Below are positions 8,286-15,926 of a stretch of DNA of 64,000 bases, in pieces; positions within the stretch are counted from its first letter, which is position 1; each line of letters starts with the position of its first letter. The DNA is taken from the NCBI GenBank assembly GCA_963785565.1, contig CAWAVV010000020.1:124001-188000 (forward strand), in the 5' to 3' direction. The notes beneath the pieces are model-generated. The model did not search any database, was not told the origin of the DNA, and saw only the letters and a program-made list of their open reading frames with translations. This stretch comes from AP-15 sp963785565 (lineage in GTDB: Bacteria; Pseudomonadota; Alphaproteobacteria; ATCC43930; CGMCC-115725). Position numbers and translations under genes: made by a program.

Positions 8286-10060
8286 GAACCGTCCTCGTCT
8301 GGGTTGACCTCTTCCGCGTCCGCGTCCTGCTCCGGCGCCTCCTCTTCCGGCTCGGCGGCCGAGGCGGCAAAGCGCTCGCGAACCGCGGCGATCGTGGCGC
8401 CGGGGAAGGTCGCCAGAACTGCCTGAACCAACGGGTGGCTGGCGACCTCGTTCCGCAGATCGCGTTCGTGGGTGGCCTCCTGCTGGCGCAGGGTCGGCTC
8501 GCCTTCCTCGTCGGAGATCGCGACGAGCCAACGCGTCCCGGTCCACTCGCTGAGGAGTTGCGCCAAGCGGTTGGCAAGGTCGCGCGGCGCGCCCTCCGCC
8601 GGGCGGAACTCGATCCGCCCCGGCTCGAAATGGACGAGATGAAGATGCGAGGCGAGGTGCAAACGCATCACCGCCTCGCGCCGCTCGTCGAACAATGCGA
8701 GGACCTCAGCAAAGTTCTGCGGCATCGGGTCAGTTGCGACCGCCACCGGCGGCGCCGGCGCGGCAACCTCTCTCGGCTCCGGCTCGCGGAGATCGGCCCG
8801 AGCCGGCAGCGCGCCACTGGCGATCGGGCGCGGTGCAGCCGGCGCCGATGCCGCCGCGCGTGCCGGCGGCGACGCAGCTGCGCGGTCGGGGCCGGCGGCG
8901 CCGTCTTGCAGCAAACGGACGAGCTCAGCCGGCGCCGGCTGATCGGCGACATAGGCCAGGCGCACCAGGACCATCTCCGCGGCCTGGATCGGCGAGGGCG
9001 CGGTTTGCACTTCCTCCAGACCCTTGAGCAGCATCTGCCACAGACGGGCGAGCGACGACATCGTCAGCTTCTCGGCAAACGGCCGGGCGCGCTCGCGGTC
9101 GCCTTCGGCGATCGGATCGCCGGCACCGGCCGCGGACGCCAATTTGACACGGGTCAGAAAATGGCCGAGGTCGAGCAGATCCTGCAACACCAACAGCGGG
9201 TCCGCGCCATCCCGATACAGGCGGTCGAGCTGCGCCAGCGCCGCCGCCGCATCGCCGCGCAGCACATGTTCGAGGAGGTCGAAGACCTGGCCGCGATCGG
9301 CGACGCCGAGCATGTCGCGGACCGCCGCCTCACCGACCTGTCCGCCCGACAGCGCGATCGCCTGGTCGAGCAGCGACAGTCCGTCGCGCACCGAGCCGTC
9401 GGCGGCGCGGGCGATCAAGGCCAAGGCCGCGGGCTCGGCCTCGACCGCTTCCGTCTCTGCGACCATGCGGTAGTGCTGCACCAAAAGATCGACTGGCACC
9501 CGGCGCAGCGAAAACCGCTGGCAGCGCGACAATACGGTCACCGGCACCTTGTGGATCTCGGTCGTCGCAAAGACAAACTTGACGTCGGGCGGCGGCTCTT
9601 CGAGCGTCTTCAACAGCGCGTTGAAGGAATGGCCAGAGAGCATGTGAACTTCGTCGATGATGTAGACCTTGTAGCGCGCCGAGATCGGCCGGTAGCGGAC
9701 GCCGTCCAACAGCTCCCGCATTTCTTCGACCTTGGTGTGCGAGGCGGCGTCGATCTCGATCACGTCGACATGGCGATCCTCGGCGATGGCCCGGCAATGC
9801 ACGCATTCGCCGCACGGCTCGATCGTCGGCCCGCCGGCGCCATCCTTGCCGACGCAATTCAAGGCGCGCGCAATGATTCGGGCAGTGGTCGTCTTGCCGA
9901 CCCCGCGTACGCCGGTCAGAATAAAGGCATGGGCGACCCGCCCCGTCGCGATCGCATTCGACAGGGTGCGCACCATCGCCTCCTGCCCGATCAGCTCGGC
10001 GAAGCTCTGCGGCCGGTATTTGCGGGCGAGAACGCGATAGGCGTTCGCCGGATCGCTCAT
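8282..10060 (-). CDS. dnaX: DNA polymerase III subunit gamma/tau
   Basis: The clamp-loader ATPase has 592 residues. Order: the N-terminal YRVLARKYRPQSFAELIGQE; Walker A in GVRGVGKTTTARIIARALNC; zinc module CGECVHC; Walker B in VYIIDEVHMLS; the SRC motif in VLSRCQRFSLRR; domain III; then a proline/alanine-rich linker at roughly residues 385-440 and a C-terminal tau-like domain ending in an acidic tail. ATG at 10060 is used; a TTG four codons upstream is also open. No A-rich slippery site like the one that makes gamma in E. coli was seen, so a separate gamma form cannot be claimed. It is followed directly by ybaB and recR. Confidence 0.96.
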   Translation of the reverse strand: MSDPANAYRVLARKYRPQSFAELIGQEAMVRTLSNAIATGRVAHAFILTGVRGVGKTTTARIIARALNCVGKDGAGGPTIEPCGECVHCRAIAEDRHVDVIEIDAASHTKVEEMRELLDGVRYRPISARYKVYIIDEVHMLSGHSFNALLKTLEEPPPDVKFVFATTEIHKVPVTVLSRCQRFSLRRVPVDLLVQHYRMVAETEAVEAEPAALALIARAADGSVRDGLSLLDQAIALSGGQVGEAAVRDMLGVADRGQVFDLLEHVLRGDAAAALAQLDRLYRDGADPLLVLQDLLDLGHFLTRVKLASAAGAGDPIAEGDRERARPFAEKLTMSSLARLWQMLLKGLEEVQTAPSPIQAAEMVLVRLAYVADQPAPAELVRLLQDGAAGPDRAAASPPARAAASAPAAPRPIASGALPARADLREPEPREVAAPAPPVAVATDPMPQNFAEVLALFDERREAVMRLHLASHLHLVHFEPGRIEFRPAEGAPRDLANRLAQLLSEWTGTRWLVAISDEEGEPTLRQQEATHERDLRNEVASHPLVQAVLATFPGATIAAVRERFAASAAEPEEEAPEQDADAEEVNPDEDGS

Positions 10061-10081
10061 GTTCGATACCAAGGTCGAGGT

Positions 10082-10178
10082 GGGAGACCGGGTGAACGAC
10101 CCAGGCCGGCACTCGTTACGGCTGCTTCCTTCCGGACCTGACCGGGTTGGCGAGAGGCCTGTCCGCCTCCGGGCTCCC
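10082..10178 (-). ncRNA. ffs: Signal recognition particle RNA (4.5S type)
   Basis: On the minus strand the sequence contains the SRP RNA apical hallmark GGTCAGGTCCGGAAGGAAGC, the Ffh-binding GGAA tetraloop and the asymmetric loop strands. The ends pair: 5' GGGAG...CCCGG against 3' CCGG...CTCCC, giving a hairpin of about 97 bases, the usual 4.5S size. It lies just upstream of dnaX on the same strand, a very common bacterial location. The RNA scaffolds Ffh for co-translational membrane targeting. Exact ends are set by the terminal pairing and could be off by a few bases. Confidence 0.93.
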
Positions 10179-10183
10179 GCGCC

Positions 10184-10214
10184 ACTATATCAGCTGCCGC
10201 GGATCGCGGGGCAA
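10184..10214 (-). promoter_or_regulatory. Probable sigma-70 promoter of the SRP RNA gene
   Basis: On the minus strand, TTGCCC (10214-10209) and GATATA (10191-10186) are separated by 17 bases, and the -10 ends seven bases before the inferred 5' end of the SRP RNA. An overlapping TATAGT (10189-10184) is an alternative -10 with longer spacing. The assignment is based on position and partial consensus match only. Confidence 0.45.
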
Positions 10215-10247
10215 CCTTCGACGTCGGTGACTTTTCAGCGAGGGCGA

Positions 10248-10274
10248 TGTCGATTCAGCCGGACCTCGATCGTC
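10248..10274 (+). promoter_or_regulatory. Candidate ECF42-type promoter before the first DGPF gene
   Basis: TGTCGA at 10248-10253 and CGTC at 10271-10274 are separated by 17 bases and stand about 55 bases before the DGPF/YCII start at 10328. From memory, the published ECF42 promoter motif is TGTCGA at -35 with CG(A/T)C at -10, which this matches. An ECF42-type sigma factor is encoded about 2 kb downstream. That this sigma factor drives the whole locus is inference; no second match was found before the GST or the sigma gene. Confidence 0.55.
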
Positions 10275-10327
10275 GTCAGAGTAAGACGGGGCGATTTTGC
10301 CCTGCCGTCCGCGAGAGGAGACCAGTC

Positions 10328-10678
10328 ATGCCCGATTTCATCCTGTTACTGCACCGCCCCGCTGGCCCACCGCCCGTGTTCCCACCGGAGCAGGCCTCGG
10401 CTATCACCAAAGAGTATTTGGGCTGGGGCGACCGGCTCCGCTCGGAAGGGCGTCTCAAGGCCGGCCAAAAGCTGACCAACGACCCCGGACGGACGATGCG
10501 TGCGGCTGGCGGGCGAATCATGGTGACGGACGGCCCCTATGCCGAGAGCAAGGAGTTGCTCGGTGGATTTTTCCTGATCACCGCCGGGGATTATAAGGAA
10601 GCCTGCCATATCGCCGAAAGCTGCCCGCATTTCAAATACGGCGGCGCGATCGAGGTCCGGCAGATCGACCCGATGTAA
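10328..10678 (+). CDS. YCII-related (DGPF) domain protein, first copy
   Basis: The product has 116 residues and belongs to the YCII/DGPF family of small dimeric alpha/beta proteins. The diagnostic segment is MVTDGPYAESKELLGGFFLI, with the DGP-Y/F motif, followed by CPHFKYGGAIEVRQID. ATG at 10328 has a GAGGAG site. The biochemical role of DGPF proteins is unknown. Their genes are characteristically linked to ECF42 sigma factors, as seen here with the sigma gene at 12163 and a second DGPF gene at 11600. A candidate ECF42 promoter lies directly upstream, so it is probably a regulon member. Confidence 0.88.
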   Translation: MPDFILLLHRPAGPPPVFPPEQASAITKEYLGWGDRLRSEGRLKAGQKLTNDPGRTMRAAGGRIMVTDGPYAESKELLGGFFLITAGDYKEACHIAESCPHFKYGGAIEVRQIDPM

Positions 10679-10737
10679 GCGCCGCCCAGCCAGTCCAGCC
10701 AGCGGTATGAGTTTGACGCTTGGTACCCGCCTCCTTT

Positions 10738-10868
10738 TTCGTCATGCCTGCGAAAGCGGGCACCCAGAGCCTGCCCCTGGCCTGAACAGGGGGCAGCTAA
10801 CACCGTACCAACGGCACCTGGACCCCGCTTTCCCCACGGAACATGTCCGTGGGCTGAAGGCGCACGGG
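10738..10868. repeat. Dispersed repeat between DGPF and GST genes
   Basis: CGTCATGCCTGCGAAAGCGGGCACCC at 10741 onward is a degenerate inverse copy of the GGGTTCCCGCTTTCGCGGGAATGACG element seen near 7893. A second palindromic part follows, CCCCGCTTTCCCCACGGAACATGTCCGTGGGC, which can fold as a hairpin (CCACGGA/TCCGTGG). It fills most of the gap between the first DGPF gene and the GST gene. No coding sequence is supported here. Confidence 0.6.
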
Positions 10869-10927
10869 GCGACGCGGAAAAGAGACCGGGAACCATCTGT
10901 CTGGTTCATTCCACGAGGAGCCAAGCC

Positions 10928-11584
10928 ATGTCCGATCTTCAGATCATCGGCGCGCCGCAGAGTAACTATGTTTGGGTCACGCGCATTGCCTGCACCGAGA
11001 AGGGTGTGCCCTACACCTTGGCGCCGGTCATGCCGCATTCGCCCGAAGTCGACGCGATCCACCCGTTCGGCAAGATCCCGGTGATGCGCCACGGCGACAT
11101 AACCTTGTCCGAGTCGCGCGCGATCTGCTTCTACATCGACCATGCCTTCGCCGGCCCACCACTGGCGCCGAGAGCCGCCATCGAGGGCGCTCGGACCGAG
11201 CAATGGGTCTCGCTCGTCAACACGCATATCGACCCGCTGCTGGTGCGCCAGTATCTCGCGGCGTATTTCTTTCCGCGCACGCCCGATGGCCGGCCCGATC
11301 GGGCGGTTATCGACGCGGCCCTGCCCAAAATGGAATCGCATTTCGCGGTGCTCGATCGGGCCGTCGCCAAGACCGGCCATCTCGTCGGCGAAAGCCTCTC
11401 TCTCGCCGACATCAACCTGCTGCCGATCCTGTTCTACGTGGACAAATTGCCGGAAAGCCGGGCGATGCTGCGGCGCTCGGCAAATCTCGACGCGTATTAC
11501 CGGCGGCACATGGCGCGCGCGAGCGTCAAAGAAACAACGCCGCCGCCTTTTCCCGGCCGTTCCTCGTGGGAAATCGAGAGCTGA
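10928..11584 (+). CDS. Glutathione S-transferase family protein
   Basis: This 218-residue protein has the two-domain GST layout. The N-terminal thioredoxin-like domain opens MSDLQIIGAPQSNYVWVTRIACTEKG, and the glutathione-binding GKIPVMRHGDITLSESRAI supplies the cis-Pro and the ES pair. The helical C-terminal domain includes LVGESLSLADINLLPILFYV, the N-capping box with Asp. ATG at 10928 follows GAGGAG. It sits between the two DGPF genes on the same strand, 15 bases before the second, so it is probably co-transcribed and part of an ECF42-linked stress or detoxification locus. The substrate is unknown. Confidence 0.9.
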   Translation: MSDLQIIGAPQSNYVWVTRIACTEKGVPYTLAPVMPHSPEVDAIHPFGKIPVMRHGDITLSESRAICFYIDHAFAGPPLAPRAAIEGARTEQWVSLVNTHIDPLLVRQYLAAYFFPRTPDGRPDRAVIDAALPKMESHFAVLDRAVAKTGHLVGESLSLADINLLPILFYVDKLPESRAMLRRSANLDAYYRRHMARASVKETTPPPFPGRSSWEIES

Positions 11585-11599
11585 ACGCAGGAGGAGGCC

Positions 11600-11965
11600 A
11601 TGCGCTACATGTTCCTGGTTTACAGCCGCGAGACCGAATTGGCCGAGGCCAGCGTCGTCGACAGGGAAAAGTTGATAGCGGCACATTGGGCGGTCATGGA
11701 CGAAACCAAGAAGAAGGGAATCTTCGTTGGAGCCGAGCCCTTGCACCCGACCGCCACCGCGACCACGATCCGGACCGAAAACGGCAAGCCGCTGATCCTG
11801 GATGGACCGTTTGCCGAAACCAAGGAACAGCTCGCCGGCTACTATGTCCTGGAATGCGCGGATCTCGACGAGGCGATCGGGTGGGGCGCAAAGATCCCGA
11901 GCGCGTGCAAAGGCGGCGACGGGTGCATCGAAATCCGGCCGATCATGGGGCTCCCGCCGCGGTAA
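11600..11965 (+). CDS. YCII-related (DGPF) domain protein, second copy
   Basis: The product has 121 residues, with the DGPF signature LDGPFAETKEQLAGYYVLEC and the ending GDGCIEIRPIMGLPPR. The start MRYMFLVYSRETELAEA is typical for the family. The ATG follows GGAGGAGG. It diverges from the first copy at 10328 outside the DGP motif, so the pair is an old duplication or separate acquisition, not a recent tandem. It lies directly upstream of the ECF42 gene, the standard arrangement. The function of DGPF proteins is not established. Confidence 0.9.
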   Translation: MRYMFLVYSRETELAEASVVDREKLIAAHWAVMDETKKKGIFVGAEPLHPTATATTIRTENGKPLILDGPFAETKEQLAGYYVLECADLDEAIGWGAKIPSACKGGDGCIEIRPIMGLPPR

Positions 11966-11970
11966 GAGCC

Positions 11971-12084
11971 GAGATTGCGTCGTCGCTCCGCTCCTCGCAA
12001 TGACAACATATTTGTTAGGCGTCATTGCGAGCCCGCGGGTCCGGCCGGAGGCCGGCCCGAGGACAGGCTCCGCGAAGCAATCTC
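11971..12084. repeat. Long imperfect palindrome (GTCATTGCGAG repeat pair)
   Basis: The outer arms GAGATTGC (11971) and GCAATCTC (12077-12084) and inner arms GCAATGAC and GTCATTGC are mutually inverted around an AT-rich centre, AACATATTTGTTAGGC. The motif GTCATTGCGAGC...GCGAAGCAATCTC is a known type of dispersed intergenic repeat. It separates the second DGPF gene from the ECF42 gene, and the transcript could fold into a long hairpin that dampens read-through. The second arm carries an extra GC-rich insertion (GGTCCGGCCGGAGGCCGGCC). Confidence 0.65.
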
Positions 12085-12162
12085 GCTGCTATCGAGTTCT
12101 GTGTGGAAGGTCCTGATTTGGAGAGGTTCACTTCTGATCAGACGTTAAGCCTGCCAGTAAGG

Positions 12163-13416
12163 ATGCTGCAGCGCGCCGACATTCGCGCTGCGGCGGAGTC
12201 GGTGTTTCGCCGCGAGCACGGGCGGATCATCGCCGGGTTGATCCGGCGCTGCCGCTCGTTCGATCGCGCCGAGGAGGCGATGCAGGAGGCCTTTGCCGCG
12301 GCTCTCGCCGCTTGGGCGGGGTCGGACATTCCGCAGAACCCGGCCGCGTGGATCGCGACCGCCGCGTGGCGCAAGCTGATCGACGCGCAGCGGCGCGAGC
12401 GCGTCCGGCGTGAAAAGCAAGCTGTGCTGGAGCAGGAGGTCATGCCCGAGACGATCGAGGAGCCCGCCTATCCCGATGGCGAGCTTTCCTCACTTCCCGA
12501 CGACCGTTTGCGTCTGATCTTTACCTGTTGCCATCCCGCGCTCAATCGCGAGGCCCAAATCGCTCTCACCTTGCGCACGCTCGGCGGGCTGACAACCGGC
12601 GAGATCGCCCGCGCCTTCCTCGTTCCCGAGCCAACTTTGGCGCAGCGGCTGGTACGGGCCAAACGCAAGATCCAGGAGGCGCGAATCCCCTACGAGGTTC
12701 CGGCCGCGGAGGCGCTCCCCGCACGCCGGGCTGCAGCGCAGGCAGTGATCTATCTGATCTTCAACGAGGGGTATGTCGCGACCTCAGGCGAGGCTTTGAT
12801 CCGCCGCGAGCTGTGTTCCGAGGCGATTCGCCTCGGCCGGGTGCTATGCGAAATCGACGCGGCAGAGCCGGAAAGCCTCGGACTGCTCGCGCTGATGCTA
12901 TTGCATGATTCGCGGCGCCACGCCCGCGTCGACGGAGCGGGTTTGCTGGTGACGCTCGAAGAGCAGGACCGCTTGCTGTGGGATCGCAAGCAGATAAGCG
13001 AGGGGCTGGCGGTCGTCGAAGCGGCATTGCGGCGCGGGCGGATCGGACCCTACCAGCTGCAGGCGGCGATTGCGGCGGTTCACGCCGAGGCCGCGACGGC
13101 CGAGACAACCGACTGGCCGCAGATCGCCGCCCTCTACGGTGAGCTTGCCCGCATCGATCCGAGCCCCGTGGTGCTGCTGAACCGCGCGGTTGCCGTCGGC
13201 ATGAGCGATGGCGCGCAATCCGGCCTGACGCTGATCGATGCATTCGGCGGCTCGGGGGCGCTCGACCAGTATCATCTGTTCCACGCCGCGCGCGCCGACC
13301 TGTTGCGCCGGCTCGGCTCGCGCCCGGCGGCTGCCGAGGCCTACCGCCGCGCCCTCGCCCTGACCGCCAACGCCGTCGAACGCGCCTATCTCGAACGCCG
13401 GCTCGCCGCGCTGTGA
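12163..13416 (+). CDS. ECF42-type RNA polymerase sigma factor with C-terminal TPR-like extension
   Basis: The protein has 417 residues, much longer than ordinary ECF factors. Sigma2 spans REHGRIIAGLIRRCRSFDRAEEAMQEAFAAAL and PAAWIATAAWRKLIDAQRR. Sigma4 spans LRTLGGLTTGEIARAFLVPEPTLAQRLVRAKRKI. The long helical extension includes AVIYLIFNEGYVATSGE and TPR-like helices ending in LARIDPSPVVLLNRAVAVG and AYRRALALTANAVERAYLERRL. This architecture, with DGPF/YCII genes just upstream, defines the ECF42 group, which lacks a classical anti-sigma factor; none is seen here. ATG at 12163 is chosen because homology begins there; upstream in-frame codons lie in the repeat region, and the ribosome site is weak. 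Confidence 0.92.
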   Translation: MLQRADIRAAAESVFRREHGRIIAGLIRRCRSFDRAEEAMQEAFAAALAAWAGSDIPQNPAAWIATAAWRKLIDAQRRERVRREKQAVLEQEVMPETIEEPAYPDGELSSLPDDRLRLIFTCCHPALNREAQIALTLRTLGGLTTGEIARAFLVPEPTLAQRLVRAKRKIQEARIPYEVPAAEALPARRAAAQAVIYLIFNEGYVATSGEALIRRELCSEAIRLGRVLCEIDAAEPESLGLLALMLLHDSRRHARVDGAGLLVTLEEQDRLLWDRKQISEGLAVVEAALRRGRIGPYQLQAAIAAVHAEAATAETTDWPQIAALYGELARIDPSPVVLLNRAVAVGMSDGAQSGLTLIDAFGGSGALDQYHLFHAARADLLRRLGSRPAAAEAYRRALALTANAVERAYLERRLAAL

Positions 13417-13565
13417 CGCCAGGCCCGAGAGAGGGCGGCGCAAACCGATCAAATTGCGGCAACGCCATTGACCGACGCGATACCTGCCTTGTCGGAAAAT
13501 CTTACACCTGGTCCCGAACGGTAATGCTCTGGAAAACCGTAGTTTTCGCGCGAAGTTCTGATTTG

Positions 13566-13595
13566 GTAAGGCGCCTGGGCGTCGGTGCGCCTTAC
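13566..13595. promoter_or_regulatory. Perfect 9-bp inverted repeat, candidate enhancer (PEP-CTERM box)
   Basis: GTAAGGCGC and GCGCCTTAC flank a 12-base spacer. The centre lies about 105 bases upstream of the transcription start predicted from the -24/-12 promoter at 13660, the right distance for a sigma-54 activator. PEP-CTERM systems often include PrsR, a sigma-54-dependent response regulator believed to act on a box upstream of PEP-CTERM genes. That this repeat is that box is inference. Confidence 0.5.
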
Positions 13596-13659
13596 AATTT
13601 CCTAAAGTCTGCCGAGACCCTACTAACTTAACTAACTGACTTCATAAACTAATCCAAAC

Positions 13660-13674
13660 TGGCACACCAATTGC
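13660..13674 (+). promoter_or_regulatory. Sigma-54 (-24/-12) promoter of the PEP-CTERM gene
   Basis: TGGCAC-N5-TTGC matches the -24/-12 consensus and keeps the invariant GG-N10-GC spacing. It stands about 75 bases before the ribosome site of the PEP-CTERM gene, predicting a start near 13686 and a leader of about 60 bases. The surrounding sequence is AT-rich compared with the rest of the window (repeated TAACTAAC). Confidence 0.7.
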
Positions 13675-13748
13675 GTATGAGATTAACGAAGGCAACTTCC
13701 CGTGGACCCCCTATCAGGGGGCCGGACAAACCATGTCGGGAGGTGTGT

Positions 13749-14606
13749 ATGTCAATCTCTCACGCAAAAGCTGCAGCAATTCCAGTGCTATTGCTGGGCC
13801 TGCTTCCAGCAATACCGGCAGCGGCAACCCCGTTTTTCTTCAGCACCGGTAACCCAGACGGCCTGATCGCCACCCTTTCGCGGACGGCAAGCGCCGGCAA
13901 ACTCGAAACCGAGACGGCCGATGATTTCGTCACGACCGTGCCCACGCGGATCACTAATGCCACCTTCACCGGCTTGTTTGTCGGCGGCGCGACCCCGGCG
14001 AATGTGAACGACGTCGAAATCGAGCTCTATCACGTGTTTCCGATCAATTCGGTAAATCCACCGGATGGCCGGGTGATCAGTCGCGTCAATTCGCCATCCG
14101 ACAATAATTTTGCCGCGGCAGACGGCGCGCTTGGGCAACTCAGTTTCACCACTAAAGTCCTTAATGCGAGGTTCACAGCAGCCAATTCGGTCGTAAACGG
14201 GATCAATGCAAAGCCGAATCAATTTACCGGTGGCGAAGGTCCGGTGACGGGCGAGGAAGTGGAATTCGATGTTACGTTCGCCACGCCTTTCTCGCTCGGA
14301 CCGGATCACGTATTCTTCCGACCGGAGGTCGATCTGGGCAGCGCGGGTGATTTCCTATGGCTCTCAGCGCCCAAGCCGATCGTGGCGCCGGGCACGCCGT
14401 TCGCGCCGGATCTGCAAACCTGGATCCGCAATGATGGGCCTGGTGCGCTGGCGCCCGATTGGGAACGGATCGGCACGGATGTTACCCATCAGGGGCCATT
14501 CAACGCCGCATTCTCGCTGACCGGTACCGTTCCCGAGCCAGGATCACTCGCGTTGCTCGCTTCCGCCCTGGTCGCGCTGGGTGCCATCCGACGGCGCCGA
14601 CGCTGA
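13749..14606 (+). CDS. PEP-CTERM sorting domain-containing secreted protein
   Basis: A 285-residue exported protein. Signal peptide: MSISHAKAAAIPVLLLGLLPAIPAAA. The C-terminus is a textbook PEP-CTERM signal: VPEPGSLALLASALVALGAI followed by RRRRR. Such tails are cut by an exosortase at the inner membrane after export, usually linked to exopolysaccharide or floc formation. No exosortase gene is in this window, so it must lie elsewhere. The middle domain (Thr/Asn-rich, beta-strand-like, with DDFVTTVPTRITNATFTGLFVGG) resembles no enzyme I recognise. ATG at 13749 follows GGGAGGTG. A sigma-54 promoter and an inverted repeat lie upstream. Confidence 0.92.
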   Translation: MSISHAKAAAIPVLLLGLLPAIPAAATPFFFSTGNPDGLIATLSRTASAGKLETETADDFVTTVPTRITNATFTGLFVGGATPANVNDVEIELYHVFPINSVNPPDGRVISRVNSPSDNNFAAADGALGQLSFTTKVLNARFTAANSVVNGINAKPNQFTGGEGPVTGEEVEFDVTFATPFSLGPDHVFFRPEVDLGSAGDFLWLSAPKPIVAPGTPFAPDLQTWIRNDGPGALAPDWERIGTDVTHQGPFNAAFSLTGTVPEPGSLALLASALVALGAIRRRRR

Positions 14607-14929
14607 GCGTCAATTGTAGGTGCGCAATGGCTGATGGCGAGCGTGCTGGCGACGACCCGCTACATCGCCATCTCGCAGCGGCCAGTTGTCGCAGCGCAGT
14701 CTGCGATTGTTCGATTCCGCCGCATCGTCGAACATAGCCTGGTCTTTGCGTTCAACGTAGGTTTCGGCCGGCGCGCCGACGATACCAATGTCGGGGAAGG
14801 GGCGCGTGACCGGCCGTCGAGACGGATGAAGCAAGTGGCCGGTAACGATCGGACGCAGAAGTTGTGACTGCGACGCGGCTGGCCGGCTCCGCTTGCCGCG
14901 TGGTTGGGGGATGTGCGAAGGTCGGCGCC
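14607..14929. other. Intergenic stretch between the PEP-CTERM gene and nudC
   Basis: About 320 bases with no supported gene. Short open frames exist on both strands but lack ribosome sites and recognisable motifs. No clear terminator hairpin with a T-run was found after the PEP-CTERM stop. Confidence 0.5.
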
Positions 14930-15926
14930 GTGAGAGCGCACAATTACTATGCGGCGCCCGGTTTCGAGCGGGCCGGGTTGCGGCGCCGCGACAGCGGTTG
15001 GATCGTCGAACGCATTGCCGATCCGGCAAGCCTGTTCGTCCCGGTCTGGCGCAACCAGAATCTGATCATCGAGATCGACGGCGGCGAGCCACGCGCGGTG
15101 GTGCTGGGCTGGGGCAGGCCTGGTCCCGCTGATAGGCGACGGCGCGGCCGCCGAAGAGCGGCTGGGCCGGGGCGAAATCGTTTTTATCGGCGTTGTCGAG
15201 GAGCGGGCGCATTTTGCGCTCGACCTGTCGCCGATCGAAGCGCCGCTCGACATGCTGCACTCGCCGGCGCGGGCGGCGAGCGGCATCGAAGCCGCATCGG
15301 CCCGCTTTGCCGATCTGCGGCAATTGGGCGGGCGCCTCGACCGGCGCGAGGCATCGCTGCTGGCGCTGGCCCGCGCCATCTTGTTCTGGCACGCCCGCCA
15401 CCGCTTTTGCGGCCTATGCGGCAGCCCGACCCGCAGCGAGGAGGCGGGGCATATGCGCCGCTGCACCGACCCCGCCTGCAACACGATGCATTTTCCCCGC
15501 ACCGACCCCGCCGTGATCATGTTGGTAACGCACGGCGAGAATGCGCTGATGGGCCGCTCGCGGCATTTCCCGCCCGGGATGTATTCGACCTTGGCCGGCT
15601 TTGTCGAACCGGGCGAGAGCCTCGAAGACGCGGTTGCGCGCGAGGTGCGCGAGGAGAGCGGCATCGAGGTCGGCGCGGTCGATTACCACTCCTCGCAGCC
15701 CTGGCCATTCCCGGCCAACATCATGCTGGGGTTTCACGCCCACGCGCTGACGACCGAGATCACCGTCGATTTCGGCGAGCTCGAGGATGCGCGCTGGTTC
15801 GAGCGCGGCTGGCTGCTTTCGCATGTCGACGACGATGCGTTTCGCCTGCCGCGGCACGATTCGATCGCCCGCCGGCTGCTCGAAGATTGGCTCTATGGCC
15901 GGGTGGCGAGCGGCCCCGGCAACTGA
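14930..15926 (+). pseudogene. nudC: NAD+ diphosphatase (NudC), frameshifted
   Basis: NudC hydrolyses NAD(H) and removes NAD caps from RNA. The N-terminal domain (NYYAAPGFERAGLRRRD, SLFVPVWRNQNLI) is in one frame from GTG 14930. From about 15120 the protein continues one frame on with LVPLIGDGAAEERLG and VVEERAHFALDLSP. Then come the zinc ribbon FCGLCGSP...CTDPACN and a complete Nudix box (GFVEPGESLEDAV, REVREESGIEV). The junction, 15105-15118, is a G-rich run (GGGCTGGGGCAGG), where one surplus base explains the shift. The restored length is about 331 residues. An internal ATG at 15252 could express the zinc/Nudix part alone. Assembly error or recent pseudogene; catalytic residues are intact. 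Confidence 0.88.

Noticed and set aside
8282..10060. Programmed frameshift in dnaX making a gamma subunit
   Set aside because: No A/G slippery heptamer with a following hairpin was found in the GC-rich gene.
8435..10141. 568-codon plus-strand frame antisense to dnaX
   Set aside because: Shadow of dnaX in a GC-rich genome; it also runs over the SRP RNA.
15893..15926. Overlap of nudC and the minus-strand unknown protein as evidence against one of them
   Set aside because: A 34-base convergent overlap is common; both have independent support (Nudix motifs; internal duplication).
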